From assembly GCF_003254395.2 (NCBI RefSeq), contig NC_037649.1, positions 496,001 to 560,000 on the forward strand: a stretch of 64,000 nt of DNA, given 5' to 3'. The position numbers and the translations under genes were made by a program. The notes under the pieces were generated by a model. The model did no database searches, was not told the DNA's origin, and saw only the letters and a program-made list of their open reading frames with translations. This document shows, one piece after another, positions 45,812 through 58,700 of the stretch; within the stretch, counting starts at the first letter, position 1; each line of letters starts with the position of its first letter. Origin of the DNA: Apis mellifera. Taxonomy: Eukaryota; Arthropoda; Insecta; Hymenoptera; Apidae.

Positions 45812-48800
45812 CTCTCGAACAAGAAAAACGGACAGATTCCCCATGGGAAGTCGACAACCTTTTCCCACCGTTCGAACAACCGCCATTTTCGATCCGAGCG
45901 AAAAGGCATCGAAAGCTTATCAGAGCTTAACCCGGTGACAGGATGATTACAGGTATTACGGGAATTACACGAGACCGAATTGCGCAACATGTCGTAACGA
46001 ACTCGCGATATTTCGAAAATTGTGCGTTCACCAGAAACCTAATGGAACTCCCTAGCTCCCTGAAGACCTACCAGAGTACCAACTTCCTACTTAGATATAT
46101 ATATATATTTGGAGAGGGATCGAAATTCTCATCCGTTCGAGAGAATCGTATAATTGATATAATAGATCTGGAATCTTTTCTCAATTCTTTTTAAAGAAAC
46201 GGATAGAAACGGAAAAGACAGTCCATCGATAATTAAAAGTTGAAGCGGTTCGTTGAAAAATCTCCAACTAAATATTTGCACGTTTATTCGTATTCCTTTT
46301 TTACGCGCCTTTAAAAAATCCCGGTAACATCTGTTGCAGCTAGAGCGAAGGGGAGGAAGGGTTGAACAGGTGCGACAAAAAGCCTCGACGAGATTCACGG
46401 TAAACGCGACACTCGGATCAAAGCGGTTCCCGATTTCCGCAGTCGAAGCCGTGCGCAGAGGCGCCTTTTCCAGGGGAACGAATTCGAATTCTTAGAAAGC
46501 GAATCCGGCCAAATCGATATTACGCGCGATGAATATTTTCATTTCAATTCGCCCGCGCCATTTACATATTCTTCGCGGGAATACAGCGCGCGACAACGCT
46601 TCGTGAAACGGGAAAATTGAATAATTGAAAAAGTGAGAAATATATATACATCTTTCTTTCTCTCGTTCTTCTTGTATCCTTCACTCGAATAACACTACAC
46701 TTGGCACGTTCGATTATGAATATAATCTGGATATTATTTTCCGGAATAATGATACCGAGTCGTATAGAAAGTGAATTTATGTAATGAAAAATAAAATAAA
46801 ATACAAGATTTTACTTTCGATATGTTCGAAATCGTGGACAAGATTTCACTTACGCGTATATGATAGCAACACGTTTTATTATTCAAAAATCAAATTTTAC
46901 TTCTCGCTATATTCTCCACAACGATCCATCCATTCGATCTACTCGATCTACTCTAGAGATTTTTCTCGAGCAGCTTTGTTCCTTTCGTTAAACCAGCAAC
47001 GAGAGAGTGGGGTTCGACGACGAAATCCAAAGTAAATGTGACGCCGTTGATCAAACCGGGACACGATTTCCGTAGTTGCCGCTACAACAATACGGCTGCA
47101 TAAATAAAGCGCGCACGTTGGACGTGATCAATATTGGATGTGATGAAAGTAAACCGGTAAAGCGTCCAACGACGCTCGACCCCTCGCGTGGACGCGCGCG
47201 CGACCGTCTGTGTAATTTAATGCCGGGTAAATACGCGAAGCGGAGAGAGTAGTTTTGCACTGTAATCTAGATGAATCTGGCGGAAGGGCCACTCCCAACG
47301 GGGCCGGCCTAGGCCCCGCCGTCAATTACAAAACGACCGTAAAGGGATACGCTTTCGTTCCATGCACCTTCTTATCTTCCTTCCTCGACACACTTGGGCC
47401 GATATTTAAACGCCGCCAACGGACCACTTTCCCAACTTTCCTCCTAAAAGTTTTTACTCTCTTCGCCGATTTTTCATCTTTCCGCCGCAAACAACAACAA
47501 TTTTCAACGCGCGAATATTTAAAATCAATTCGATTCGATCAAATATGCGCGCGCATATCTTTTCACGAAAGAATATTCGTATTCGAAGGATGAAGGAAAC
47601 TGTGGAAAATTTTCGATATCCGTGGAAGATTTCATAAAGCGGCGTCCACATCCACTTTGTAAGTGGAATACGTGATTTAGCGAACGAGAGACGTTATTTT
47701 TCGAAATGGTAGAAAGAGAGACGTAGTTCCGCTAGGAAAATTTATCTTCTCGTAATAAGAGCGCGGCAACGCCGTTTTCCGCCTGTTGTCACGTCCCTTT
47801 CGTTCCCCCGCGCGTGTCCGCCTCTTTGTCTTCTTCCGTCTTCCTCCTTTTCCCTCCGCATCCCACCGGGATTCGCCCGTGTCCGCATTATAATGGCATT
47901 TCGTGTCTCCGCGTTACACTTACCGTCTCACCCCTTGTACTACACGTTTTCTCTTCGTCTCTCTCTCTCTATATCTCTCTTCCCCCTCCATTTCGCGAAA
48001 GGAAATATTCGTGTTTGCAGCGAAATTGAAAAACTGTATCGATCGTAATATCGTGAAAATTTTTTGAAAATTTCACGAAATCTGCGTATCTTTTATTTTT
48101 AATCGAGCGTGATCAAAGAGGGCGAGGATATTTTATTTCGAATACGTTTTGTACGAAGCACGAATTCTCATTTCAGAGAACGTAAGGATACTTTTTCACG
48201 ATAGAACAGTGCTTTCACAGCAAGCAAACAATATTTCAAGCTCCTTTTCAAAGTGCTCTTTATGCCAGAAAGTGTTACGCTTCACGAGAACGGCACACAA
48301 AGGAGGTTTTACTTCCATAAAAAAATTGAAGAGACGACTTCTCGAACCTTGTCCATCTTCGTCCATTCCGCCCATTCTCTGCAAAGGTCGCGTATATATT
48401 CGTTCTCTTTCTTCTATTTTTGTTATTTTCCCTCCCCTCTCTCTCTCGTTGGATTTGTACACGTCTTGTTTCGCCCGCCCTGCGGCGAACCTCTCGCAAA
48501 TCTCTTATATACCGAATTCCTAGTTTGCCGCCATACACTCCACATATCCACACTTTCCGTATCTCCTTTCCTCCACGTTTACATTTGCATTTGCGTGCCT
48601 CCCTCCCCTTTCTCTTTCGAGCGCGCTCTCCCCCTCCCCTCGATGCTCGTCCTTTTTCCCTTCCCATTTTTCCACCCCCTTCACCCGGTTTCATCTCGCG
48701 AATATAAAAAGGGCTGAGCACACGAGTGTTTAGTAACTTTGTCAGCGTTTTTAATCCCGCCCCCTTATCCTACCTCTGCTTGTCCCGCATGCTCCTCTTT

Positions 48801-50407
48801 GTCTCTCTCTCTTTATTTCTCTCCTACCTTGAATAACCATATATATATTTTTCTATTTTTTTCTCCTTCTTCCTTCTTCTTTTTTTCTCGTATTTTTCCT
48901 GTTCGTTTCTGGCTTCGTTTCTCTTTCTCTCTCTCTATGTACTTTGTAAAACCGACCGTTGTACCAATTACGAGTGCTCGCGTTTTCAAGCGGTGCCGGA
49001 TTTAGTAGCTTCATCAATGAAATTGATTCGTTTGGTCCGTTCCCGGTGTCGGCACACAGGTCGTGCCGCCAACTCAAACGGTAGTTATCGAGCATATGTC
49101 CCCACGATTTACACGCGTACACGTTTTTGCTCTTTTACGAAACACTTACAGAGAGGAAAGTGTCCCTTTAATGGGGAGAGGGGATCGGTTCCGTTTTTTT
49201 TTTTGAAAAGGGGAGATATTCTTTAGTTTTATTCGTCGCCTCGATGGATAATCAGTGGCCGCGTGGCGAGGAATATTTATTTTAGTGAAATTGTATCCAA
49301 GACGAGAGTTTCTCGAAGATTTCGTACGTTTTTTTTTTGGAATAATAGGATGTCGTTGTTCAATAAATAATTGATATAAAGTGTACTAATAATCGGATTA
49401 AACGCTGGTGAAATTTCTAGGGAAAAATTGCCGGTTACACCGATAAAAATACGATCATAAGGGGGGAAACGTTGATTCCATTCCAACTGTTGCAGGGGCA
49501 AATATATACCAAGCTATCATAGTCGATTTGCATTGAATTTCGTTGTTTGCTCGCAATTCGAACGCGGATGACACGGGATTCGCACGGGTGTTTCGAGTAT
49601 TTTTCATCCGAGTTTGCATAAAAACGAAAACACTCGTATTATTATTTTCGCGTCGTCGAACGGAGCCTTCTTCAACGAATAAAAGTGGAGAGAAGAAGAG
49701 GTAACGTTAATTTATCACGTCGCGAAACGAAAAGTTTTCGGAATAAACCGCGCCACCGATAATCTTCCCCCTAGAAGGGGGGCTTCTCTCTCTCTCTCCG
49801 TTCCAAAAACAATTAGATCCGCACCTAACGAGATTTTCCACGTCCCGAAAATGGATAAATTCAATTGTTAACTCTCGCTCGATCGATAAGGGATATAAGT
49901 TCTCTCGAAAGTTTGGACAGTTTTCCACGGTAAACACGTATAACGAGATTGATTAATATTTTCGCCCCCCCATCTCGGGATTAACATCGAGTTGGAAAAA
50001 AAGATTCGTTCGAACTCTGTGTAACAAAGTAAGAAAGGATTCACGAATAACATTCACAATTTTTTAACGTAACGATACGCGTAATAGAAATTCACGAACT
50101 CGATTTCCGATTTCCGTAAAGTCAACCGCGAATATGTGATAAAGCGGCGTGGTGAAAATCGAGAGATGAAAATCGCGGCCGAAGATTATCTCAGAAAGAA
50201 GGAAGGAAGGAAGGAAGGGATTAAAACTCCCCCTCGTATTTCAATTACCCCTCTCTCTCCAACTTATAAATACACGTCGCTCTAATACCGATCGAGTTAT
50301 CTCGGATCTTTTTCTGAAAAAGATTAGAAAGAAAAGTTCCGTTTCGAGAGTTCGCGACCAAGTATCGAAAGTCTGGCGCGCGTTAGCGCTTGGAGGGGGT
50401 CGTAGAT

Positions 50408-50443
50408 GGACGGACGGATGGATGGATGGATGGATGGACGGAC
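50408..50443. repeat. (GGAT/GGAC)n tetranucleotide repeat
   Basis: About nine tetranucleotide units, five of them GGAT in a row flanked by GGAC units. Confidence 0.93.
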
Positions 50444-52644
50444 GGGAGGGGGCCGCAGAATAAACTTAGACATGTTTGCCGAGCAATCAAATATATGAGT
50501 GGAAAGTCTCGCAGGCGTTATCGATTGGTTCGGGCGGTGGTGCGGCGAGAGTGGAGAACAGTGGGATGGGTCGAGCGAAGGGGTCGAGACGGAATGGGAA
50601 CGGGGAGAGATCCACGAAACTAGTCTACATCGTCGTCCTCGGGGCGGAGGGCCACAGCGGTTTGTCCGGTGTTTGTTGTTCGCCGTTATTCGAGGGAAGG
50701 GGGGGCAAACATAGTTTTCGAGAAGGAAGGAGCACACACAACAACGTGTGCGCGTGTGACGAGCGAAAATTATTATTATCGTTATTTAAAGGGAAACGAT
50801 GGGAAAAGTTGTATTTGAGCTACTATCCCTATTCGAAAGGTTTCTGTCGACGATCTAGACATTCCCTGGCGATGGAATTACAATGGAATGAAAGAAAAAG
50901 AAAAGAAGGGTTCGAGCAATGAATATAAAAGAGTGAAAGGTCGACTTTTTCGGAGGAAAATATTTCCCTTCGATTCTTATTATTTTCGAATTTGATTTAA
51001 TTATTGTACGAACTCGAGTGAAAGAAAGAAACAGCAACGTATACACTCGCGAATGATAGAAAGGAAAATGTACAGGGAGGATGTAGGCGAACTTTCGAGA
51101 AATTCGACTCTTTTATTTCCCCGGAACGGGGGAAGGAAGAAAAATCTGAAGAGCGCATCGTCTTCGAGACCCCCTCCCCCTCTCGAGAGCCGGAGATTTC
51201 GCTTGCACAGGAAGGAATGGGCCTGAAGGAACAGAAGCTCGGACAAATTCTTGCGACAGAGATTGAATCGCGAGAAAATCTTATCCACCTACGCCTCGGA
51301 TCGCTTTTATCTCCGATTTCGGACATTCCTCTTCCCTCCGTTCTTGTCGCCAACTCTCTCTCTCGCTCCTCTGCAACGCTTTTATATTTTATATATATAT
51401 ATATTTTATACGGAGGAACGGTTAAATAGCGGAGGATTTTATATCCGATAAAACTGAAACTCGATGCCCCAAGGTATCCTCAGCTGTGCAAACGATTTTA
51501 TTAATTCATCAAAACGATGTTCGTAGTTTATCTTCCCCGGGTAATATTTTTTCTCTCTCTCCCTCTCCCTAGCCTCTTCTTCTTTCTTCCTTTTTCAACG
51601 GGGAAATATGAGCTGATACCGCGGAGTGGTTTCACGATGAACGGAAACTTTCGCGTGTTTTAATTAAATTTGAAATAATTATAACCGTTGCTGCTATAAT
51701 AATAATTCTTCGAACGATCCAAGTAGTTTGGAAATTGTTGCGCAAAAGGAAAAAAGAAATGATCAATTAGTCTTCTCTTTGAAATAAACTATATATACAT
51801 TTGTTTATTAAGCTTCGATAAAATAAATTTTCAAAGTGTAACGATATTTGTCCTCCTCCACGATTAGAGGAAAATTAAATTTTCCCTCTTCTTGATCGAG
51901 AAATATCATCGAAATTTCCCGCTACAATGTAATTCTAGATTAGACGCGATCGAGAGCTGTGATACGCGCCATTTTTTCTTCTTCGAAAATTCGACCCCCT
52001 CGCCGTTTAAAATTATCCCCCGGCGTGGCGTGACAGAGCGTCCCGTATTATTCCGCGAACGATCCCGGATCGTGGTAATTTTTCAGGATCGTTTGCTCGC
52101 CTCGTGATACGCACCGTTATTGGTCGAAACGAAAGGAGCGGTGTCCCGGATAACGGGAGCGGTTTCTCCGTTCGTGGTAAACATCTTTTATTAAGTGCAC
52201 GTTGCGCTCCGCTGGCGCGTCAATTTTTCAAAGCACCCTCCAGTTCTTTGTCTTCGCGTCTCCATCTAACTATATAACGATAAGCACGCGTAGCTTGGAG
52301 GGGAGCGATTAATCGTTCCATCATCGTTAGAGATGGTCTCGACTTTGCGACAATGGCGCCTCCTTTTCCGCCGAGATGAAACGATTTTTCGTCTCTTCTC
52401 CAACGATCGATCGAACTTTGAAACAATTTTTTCCCGACCTCGACGAAGAAAGGAGAGAAGAAAAAGGGGGGAGGGGAAGAAAAGGATATTTTATCGCGAT
52501 TCACAAAGATACATACGTTAAAAATCCGATGATACTTTACCCCGTACTGAAAACAATCCCCATTCATACTCTTATTCTTACAAATCGAAATCTCTCTTCT
52601 CGAAACGATTAACGAAACTTTCCCCTCTCTTTTTCTTTTTCCAG

Positions 52645-52724
52645 GCTGTGCATTCGTAAAACTTTCATCGCATCAAGAAGCGCTAGCGGCGATCAATACC
52701 TTACACGGTAGCCAAACTATGCCG
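52645..52724 (+). CDS. CELF/Bruno-family protein, exon encoding the second part of RRM2 (RNP1)
   Basis: The acceptor is TTTTTCCAG at 52644 and the donor CCG|GTAAGT at 52724/52725. The exon is 80 nt. It completes the split Gly and reads CAFVKLSSHQEALAAINTLH then GSQTMP, ending on a whole codon (phase 0). With the preceding R-G it rebuilds the RNP1 octamer RGCAFVKL, the RNA-contacting beta3 strand of RRM2. HQEALAAINTLHGSQTMP is the usual alpha2-beta4 approach of CELF proteins, whose next residues (in an exon beyond this window) should finish the domain. A 28-kb intron therefore falls inside RNP1. Confidence in family and borders is very high. Confidence 0.98.
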
Positions 52725-55700
52725 GTAAGTGCACAACGCTGTTTTTCGAGGCATCGTCAAAATTTCGAAATTTCGAAACGAAATCGGACAACGTTAAACG
52801 GACAAGTTGGAAATAATGATGCATCACGGGATCCACGAATGATCGTGGACGAAGGGGGTTTTTGGTCGTGGCTGCCCTCCCTTTCCCTGCAATCTAATGA
52901 CCGGCCAAACAGAAATCTGCATAACACTTGGAGAAGTGTGGGTCACCCCCCTCCCCTTGTCAAACCGCCAAACTTTCTCAGCTTAGGGTCCTGGACCCAG
53001 GAATTCCTAGTTGTAATTGAATTGTCAGTGAGTTTCGGCCGGGATTCCACCTGCTGATTGGCGAAAGTTTCGGCAAAGCCGCTTGCCGAACTTGACCATA
53101 CAACATTCCTCCCCTCGCCCACCCCTCGTCATTATTATCGCCCACCACCTTCCACGAACAACCGAAGGTGGTGGTGGTGGTGGTGGTGGTTCATCGACGT
53201 ATCGAAGTTGGCCTCACCAGGTTTATTAGGCTTACGGGGGAAGGGGGAGGGCTTACGGCGGATCGGTGATTAATGACGAAACGTTGACCGTGATCGATAG
53301 GGAATAATACAGGGTGAGAAAGTGGATCAGCGACGCGTTGGATCATAGAAATTATTGGCATTCCGATCCTCCTCCGATTTAATACTTGCTTTCGAAGTGA
53401 AAATATTTATGGAGCAGGAAATAGATGGGAAACGAATAAATGTATCAGGATATTTTTTTTCTTTACAGTGTGTTTTGTCGATTGTGGAAAATATAGATCA
53501 TTCTTTGCGACGATTTTCGTAAACGTAATTAATTTTGAACTGGATATTGGGATATCGATTTCTTTTCTCTCTCTCTCTTTTTTTCACGGTACACTTGATT
53601 GATTTTCCAAAGTAATTTTTTCTTTTTTTTTTTCCAAGAGGCTTCCTACAATAAAAAAGTTATCCTATTACGTAGTTGCAGATGAAACGGCTAAATTCTC
53701 AATAAAACTTTCAACGTCCAAAGTTTTATTAAAAAACAATATTAATCAAAGTACGATCCATCAAACTTGATGTAACTTGAACTCGTGGTGAAACTTATAA
53801 TTATATATATATTTATATAAAATTATATATATAAAAGAGACATTAATTGATCGATCCTGATACTACACTTTTCATATTCACATTTCCTTTCATCCTCTCC
53901 TTCGTTTAATAATCGATCAAGACAATCGTAATCCCGAAAAAATCGCAAAAAGAAGAGAGAGAGAGAGAAAAAAGCTTCGTTCAAAGTTCACGCGTCGCGA
54001 CTCGTGTCGCCACGAGGGCACAAAAGAAACGAATCCATCGATACGAGGAGGAGAGACGCGGAAAGTCCATATACACCCTCTATTTTCCTATGTATCCGGC
54101 AATTGTTTCGTCGTTCGACGGTCCAACGATTACGAAAAAAAAGAGAGAAAGAGAGAAAGGCGCGTATTTCCCCCGACAGAAAGGCAGAAATTCACGCAGT
54201 GTGCGAGAAATGCACGGATTGCGAGGGAGCGAAGGACGGATGCGAATACATGTATTGCTCGTTACAACGCTTTAATCCAATAGCGGAAATACCGGAGGAG
54301 AAATTGTGTGGGCAGGGAGGGGGAGGAGGGAGAGAAGTTTAGGACCCGTGGCAGGGACGACTATTTGCCCTTAAAAGAGAGGCTGACGTGGCGGCGCGGG
54401 GACGGTAATATGCAGATCGCTTAATTATCACCGCGAATTATGCAAATCTTGACACCGGCGTTACGAGATTTCATCGCGTTTGAACCATTGAGCGGCCGAA
54501 AGGGAGGGAAAACGTACGGGCGAGACGCGCGGTTTGCCGTTTCATTAGGACGATTCTAGATTTATTAGCCCTCGAAGAGGAGGAGGAGAGACAGAGAGAG
54601 AGAGAAACGTTTCGTGAGAATCGTTTGGCCCCTCGACCGAATTCAACTTAAAATTTTACCCTCGCCCCATTTGTTTTTATCGCGTAAACTTAACCAGCCC
54701 CGGCTTCAATCAACCCGCCTTGTCTAAATTCCTCCGTCAAAGGTTCACGCTTCGCGTTTAATATTCCCTTTATTAAAACCTTGTTCCCGGCTTCTTCGAG
54801 TTTATGGAATACGTATCTTTATCAATCTTGGATAGAATATTTTTTTTTAAAAATTCTTAGAGAGACACAACGTTACGTTTCAATCACACTCACGGCGACA
54901 TGATATTCCAGTTCAGAGCGAGTGATAAATTTTCAAACAAGAAAAAAAAGAGAGAGAAAAAGAAAATCACGAGAGGAAAGAAGGAGATATTGGAGAAGTT
55001 TCTCGATTTCGCCGTCATCGTCCTATCTTCCGGGGAAAGAAATGGAGGGCAAGATATTTGGCGAATATATATATATATATATATTTTCAACGAGTAGATC
55101 CCGACCCAATGGCCATACCTCGAACATTCTCGTTTAACAAGGACGCGGCTCGAGATTTTGCCCTTCCAAGTCCGCCCTTGGCTCGTTCTCCTCAGATATA
55201 TATATATAGAGAGAGAGAGTCCTTGGAATGTAGCCGGCGGATCCCTCATATCTTCGAGGCCCCTTCCCTTCTACCCTCCTCCCCCAAACGCTATTCGCGC
55301 ATCCCTCGATTTAACAGGCCTTAATCATCACAAGGACCTTCCCCGTAGTTGAACGTTTTCGTCCTGTGACCAGTTACCTCGTATCCTCCAGCATCCCAGG
55401 CAATATATACTGTACCATCCTACCACTTGATCGTTCCAGCTCCCTTGTGCTATTGTTTTACTCGAATCTCTATGGAATGGATATATTTCTTGTTGATTGC
55501 ACGCTCTCTCTCTTCGATATGGAATTGAAAAAATACAAATTTTTGTACTTTGTATAGTTTCTTTCGTAAGTCTCTGATAATCATGCACTTTATTCGTTCA
55601 TACAAATCTTTGATTAAATGTGGTATAGGTTGTTATGGTTCAGTGTTTTAATTTAATAGATTTAAGCGAGAAGATATGCTACGTAAAAAAAAAAAAGAAA

Positions 55701-58700
55701 GGAAGAAAGGAAGGAAGAAGGAATAAACTAAGGGTGAAACTAATGATTGCGCCATGTTGCGAGAAACTAGGATGAACACGGGTTAAATCAAATTATTCCC
55801 TCGCCGCGTTAGAATATCGTTCACGGGGGAACGTTCTTTCCTTTTTTCCCTCCCTTATTGAAGAAATTATAAATAATGCGTAGATTTATAAAATAAAAAA
55901 AAATATATATTCTCGAAACAATTCTACACAATTTTACGCTGCACAATTTTAGAGATATTATTATATACCGAAATATCACCGAGTCGAACGCATACGATTA
56001 AACGTAACGAAAACATTTTACGAAATGTTATATTTCGATCTCGAATATCTCTGTGCGCAGTTTCGGATCTCTTTCTCTCTCTCTCTCTGTACAGAATTTA
56101 TTATCGTTACATCAACGAAATTGCTATTCCGGAAATAAAACTTGCCGCGGCGAAATCAGCGTATCAGAAATGGTGGATATTTCTACTACTGAATGGTAGA
56201 AATGGTTGATATTTTTACCATCGCGCAAGAATTATACACAACGCATACGGGGAAATTTTGCGAAACAAAAAAAAAGGGACAGGTTATAAATACACAGAGA
56301 TGCAAATAGAACAAAGTCGAATAAAGGATATTTTAAATTTTAAAAAAATACTCTCCCTCCCCCTTTTTCCTTTTTCCTTTCCTCTATCTTTGATTCGACG
56401 AATAAAAATTTTAATTCCTTCGCGCATTAATAGTAAAAGTAATTACCAACGATGGATCATTTTATACTAAAATATATCGTATCGGGTTGAGCAAAGCTTT
56501 ATCCCAACGGTAAGCAATTACGACAGATTCTAACTCATTAAAACTTTACGGAGCTTTGTTAAAAGAAATTGAGTTAAAGGGGAAAATTTTCTATACGGTT
56601 TTTAATTAGCGGTCAAGTAAAAAGTACACGTCGCAATTACCCGCATTTCATAATCATTAAACTGTAAAACTATAATTTCTTTACTCTCCTTCTTGCTTGC
56701 GTTCTCGAAAAGAAAATAGAACAACGTATATATAATTTTTTTCAAAGATCATTCCTCGATTATATAACGATCTTTCTTTCTTCCTCTTCCTCTTCTTAAG
56801 CGTATCTCAAAAATTTATACTCGACATACACGTATCGCCGTACGAGATATAATATTTCTTTTCGTCGAACAACTTTGCCCAACTATTGCGGTTAATATTT
56901 CGCGGTGTCAATACTGCAGTTTTTCCCCGGGCGAAAAAAAAACCGCTACTTTATACGACTGAAGTTCTGTAAACATTTTTCACTTCGGATTCAGTAACCG
57001 TGTAATATGATTTACGTTGCTCGAATAGACGACGCGTTCGCGCGGTTCAAACTTCAACGGCCAATATTTTCACGGTATCCGCGATCCGCTTTTTCTTTCT
57101 CTAAGCGTTATAAGTTTCCAGTATCGAACAGCCAGCGCGAAAAATATTATATTTCCAACTCCGTCGCCTCTATTCATCCTATTCATTCCGTGAACCTCAT
57201 CGAATCCCGAGCAGATTTTTTTTTTCCCCCCTTCGTCTCTCCTTTTATCAGTTAATTCAACCGTCATCGATCTTATCACTTATCGCGAAATTATCGTTTA
57301 TTAACGAAGGATTCTTTTTTACTCCTTCGAAAAAAAAGAAAAACTCACAATCTCGAGAGAATCAAAGGAATCGAAAATCAATCAGTTGGGTTATATCGAG
57401 GAAAAAGGGGCCCGAATTTACATCTATATTGTGGAGGATGGATATTTCTCCAGGGGGTCGGCCGTCATCGGGAAATGGCGCTCGGTTCAATTTCCAAATC
57501 ATAGAGACCTAGAGGGAGGAAGGAGAAAAGAGAGAGAGAGGTATCAACTGATCGATCATTAAACCCTGGTTATTACCGTGAAAAATTGGCGGGCAAATTC
57601 TCCTCTTCTTTTTCTCTCTCTCCCTCGATCATCGAGCCGTGTAACGCGGTTTCCTCTACTCGAATTGACAGGGTGTTCACGCGTCACGCGACGGCGGCGG
57701 CGGCGGCCAATATTTCTGCCGGGAGGAGTGAATATTTTGCGGGGTTGCTTCCTCCTCTCTCTCTCTCTCTCTCTCGTACGTGTCACCGTTGGAATGCGAG
57801 CCCCTCGCGCGTAGTTATGCCTTCTGAAGCGTGTGACATTTCTTGTCACGCCTCGCGACGCGCTCGCGGCACCAGCCCACCACGAAGAGGTGGCGGAGAG
57901 GACGACGTGCTCCTCGTTCACCCGTTTGCCTCTGCAAACTCCCGAAATGTCTCGTAATAAAAGCAAACCTACGGGAAAGGAGAAAGGGAGGGAGAGAGAA
58001 GTGTTTTGCCAGGGTTTGCGGCGGCGGGGTGAAACGTGGCGGGACGGTGACACGGTCGTTCGTTCCCGTAGGAATTTTTACGTAACGTTGCTCCGTTTTT
58101 ATTTTATACCCCTTCGGGCGTGGCGGCGCACCGCTCGGAAATTAAGTGCTCGGAATAAAAGGACAGGCGAAGGGGGACCTTCTCTTTCTGGGGACGCGAG
58201 TTTTAAAGAACGAGGAGAGAATAGGTGTAAACGATTTCCTTTAATCGATCATCAGTTGTTTCTTTTTCGAAACTTTGTTACATAGTTGTGATATTATTAA
58301 TTATCAAATCATCGTCGAAGGGAAGGAGGATTGGAAATTGAAATGATGAAAAGGATGAACCGTTGACACGGTTGACGATTAGACAGGCGGGCTTTCTCGA
58401 AAAGTTCATTAAACGGGAGAAAAGTAGAGAAGTAGTGTGTAAAAGTGGATGTCGGGAGGGGAGGAAGGGGGGTCGAGGGGAGCAGCCCTCGAGCCTCGGC
58501 GGATGTTCCTTTCTTCGTTCGAGGAAACGAGCGAAAAGTGGATGGAAGGAAATTGTCTCTGCATTAACGGAGGCTCGGAAACTGCTTCCAACATTTAATT
58601 AAAGACATTCCCTGAGTAATTCCCTTGGCGGCCTCGTAATTGCATTGCTTTTATCTCCTGTACAACTGTTACTTGTTTGGCGAGTCTCTTTTCTATCGGG

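Larger units (their letters stand above)
45761..52644 (+). other. CELF 28-kb intron, last part
   Basis: No gene I can support. It includes (TA)n at 45786-45811, a CT-rich patch with ORFs on both strands (48250-48720), a TATAAAAAGG-like element at 48703 without further promoter support, a GGAT/GGAC repeat near 50408-50443 and a purine-rich patch at 52440-52490. The intron ends in a strong pyrimidine tract (52621-52640) and CCAG at 52641-52644. Confidence 0.85.

Noticed and set aside
48703..48712. TATAAAAAGG element as an intronic promoter
   Set aside because: No good initiator at the right distance, no downstream exon, and AT-rich introns contain many such words.
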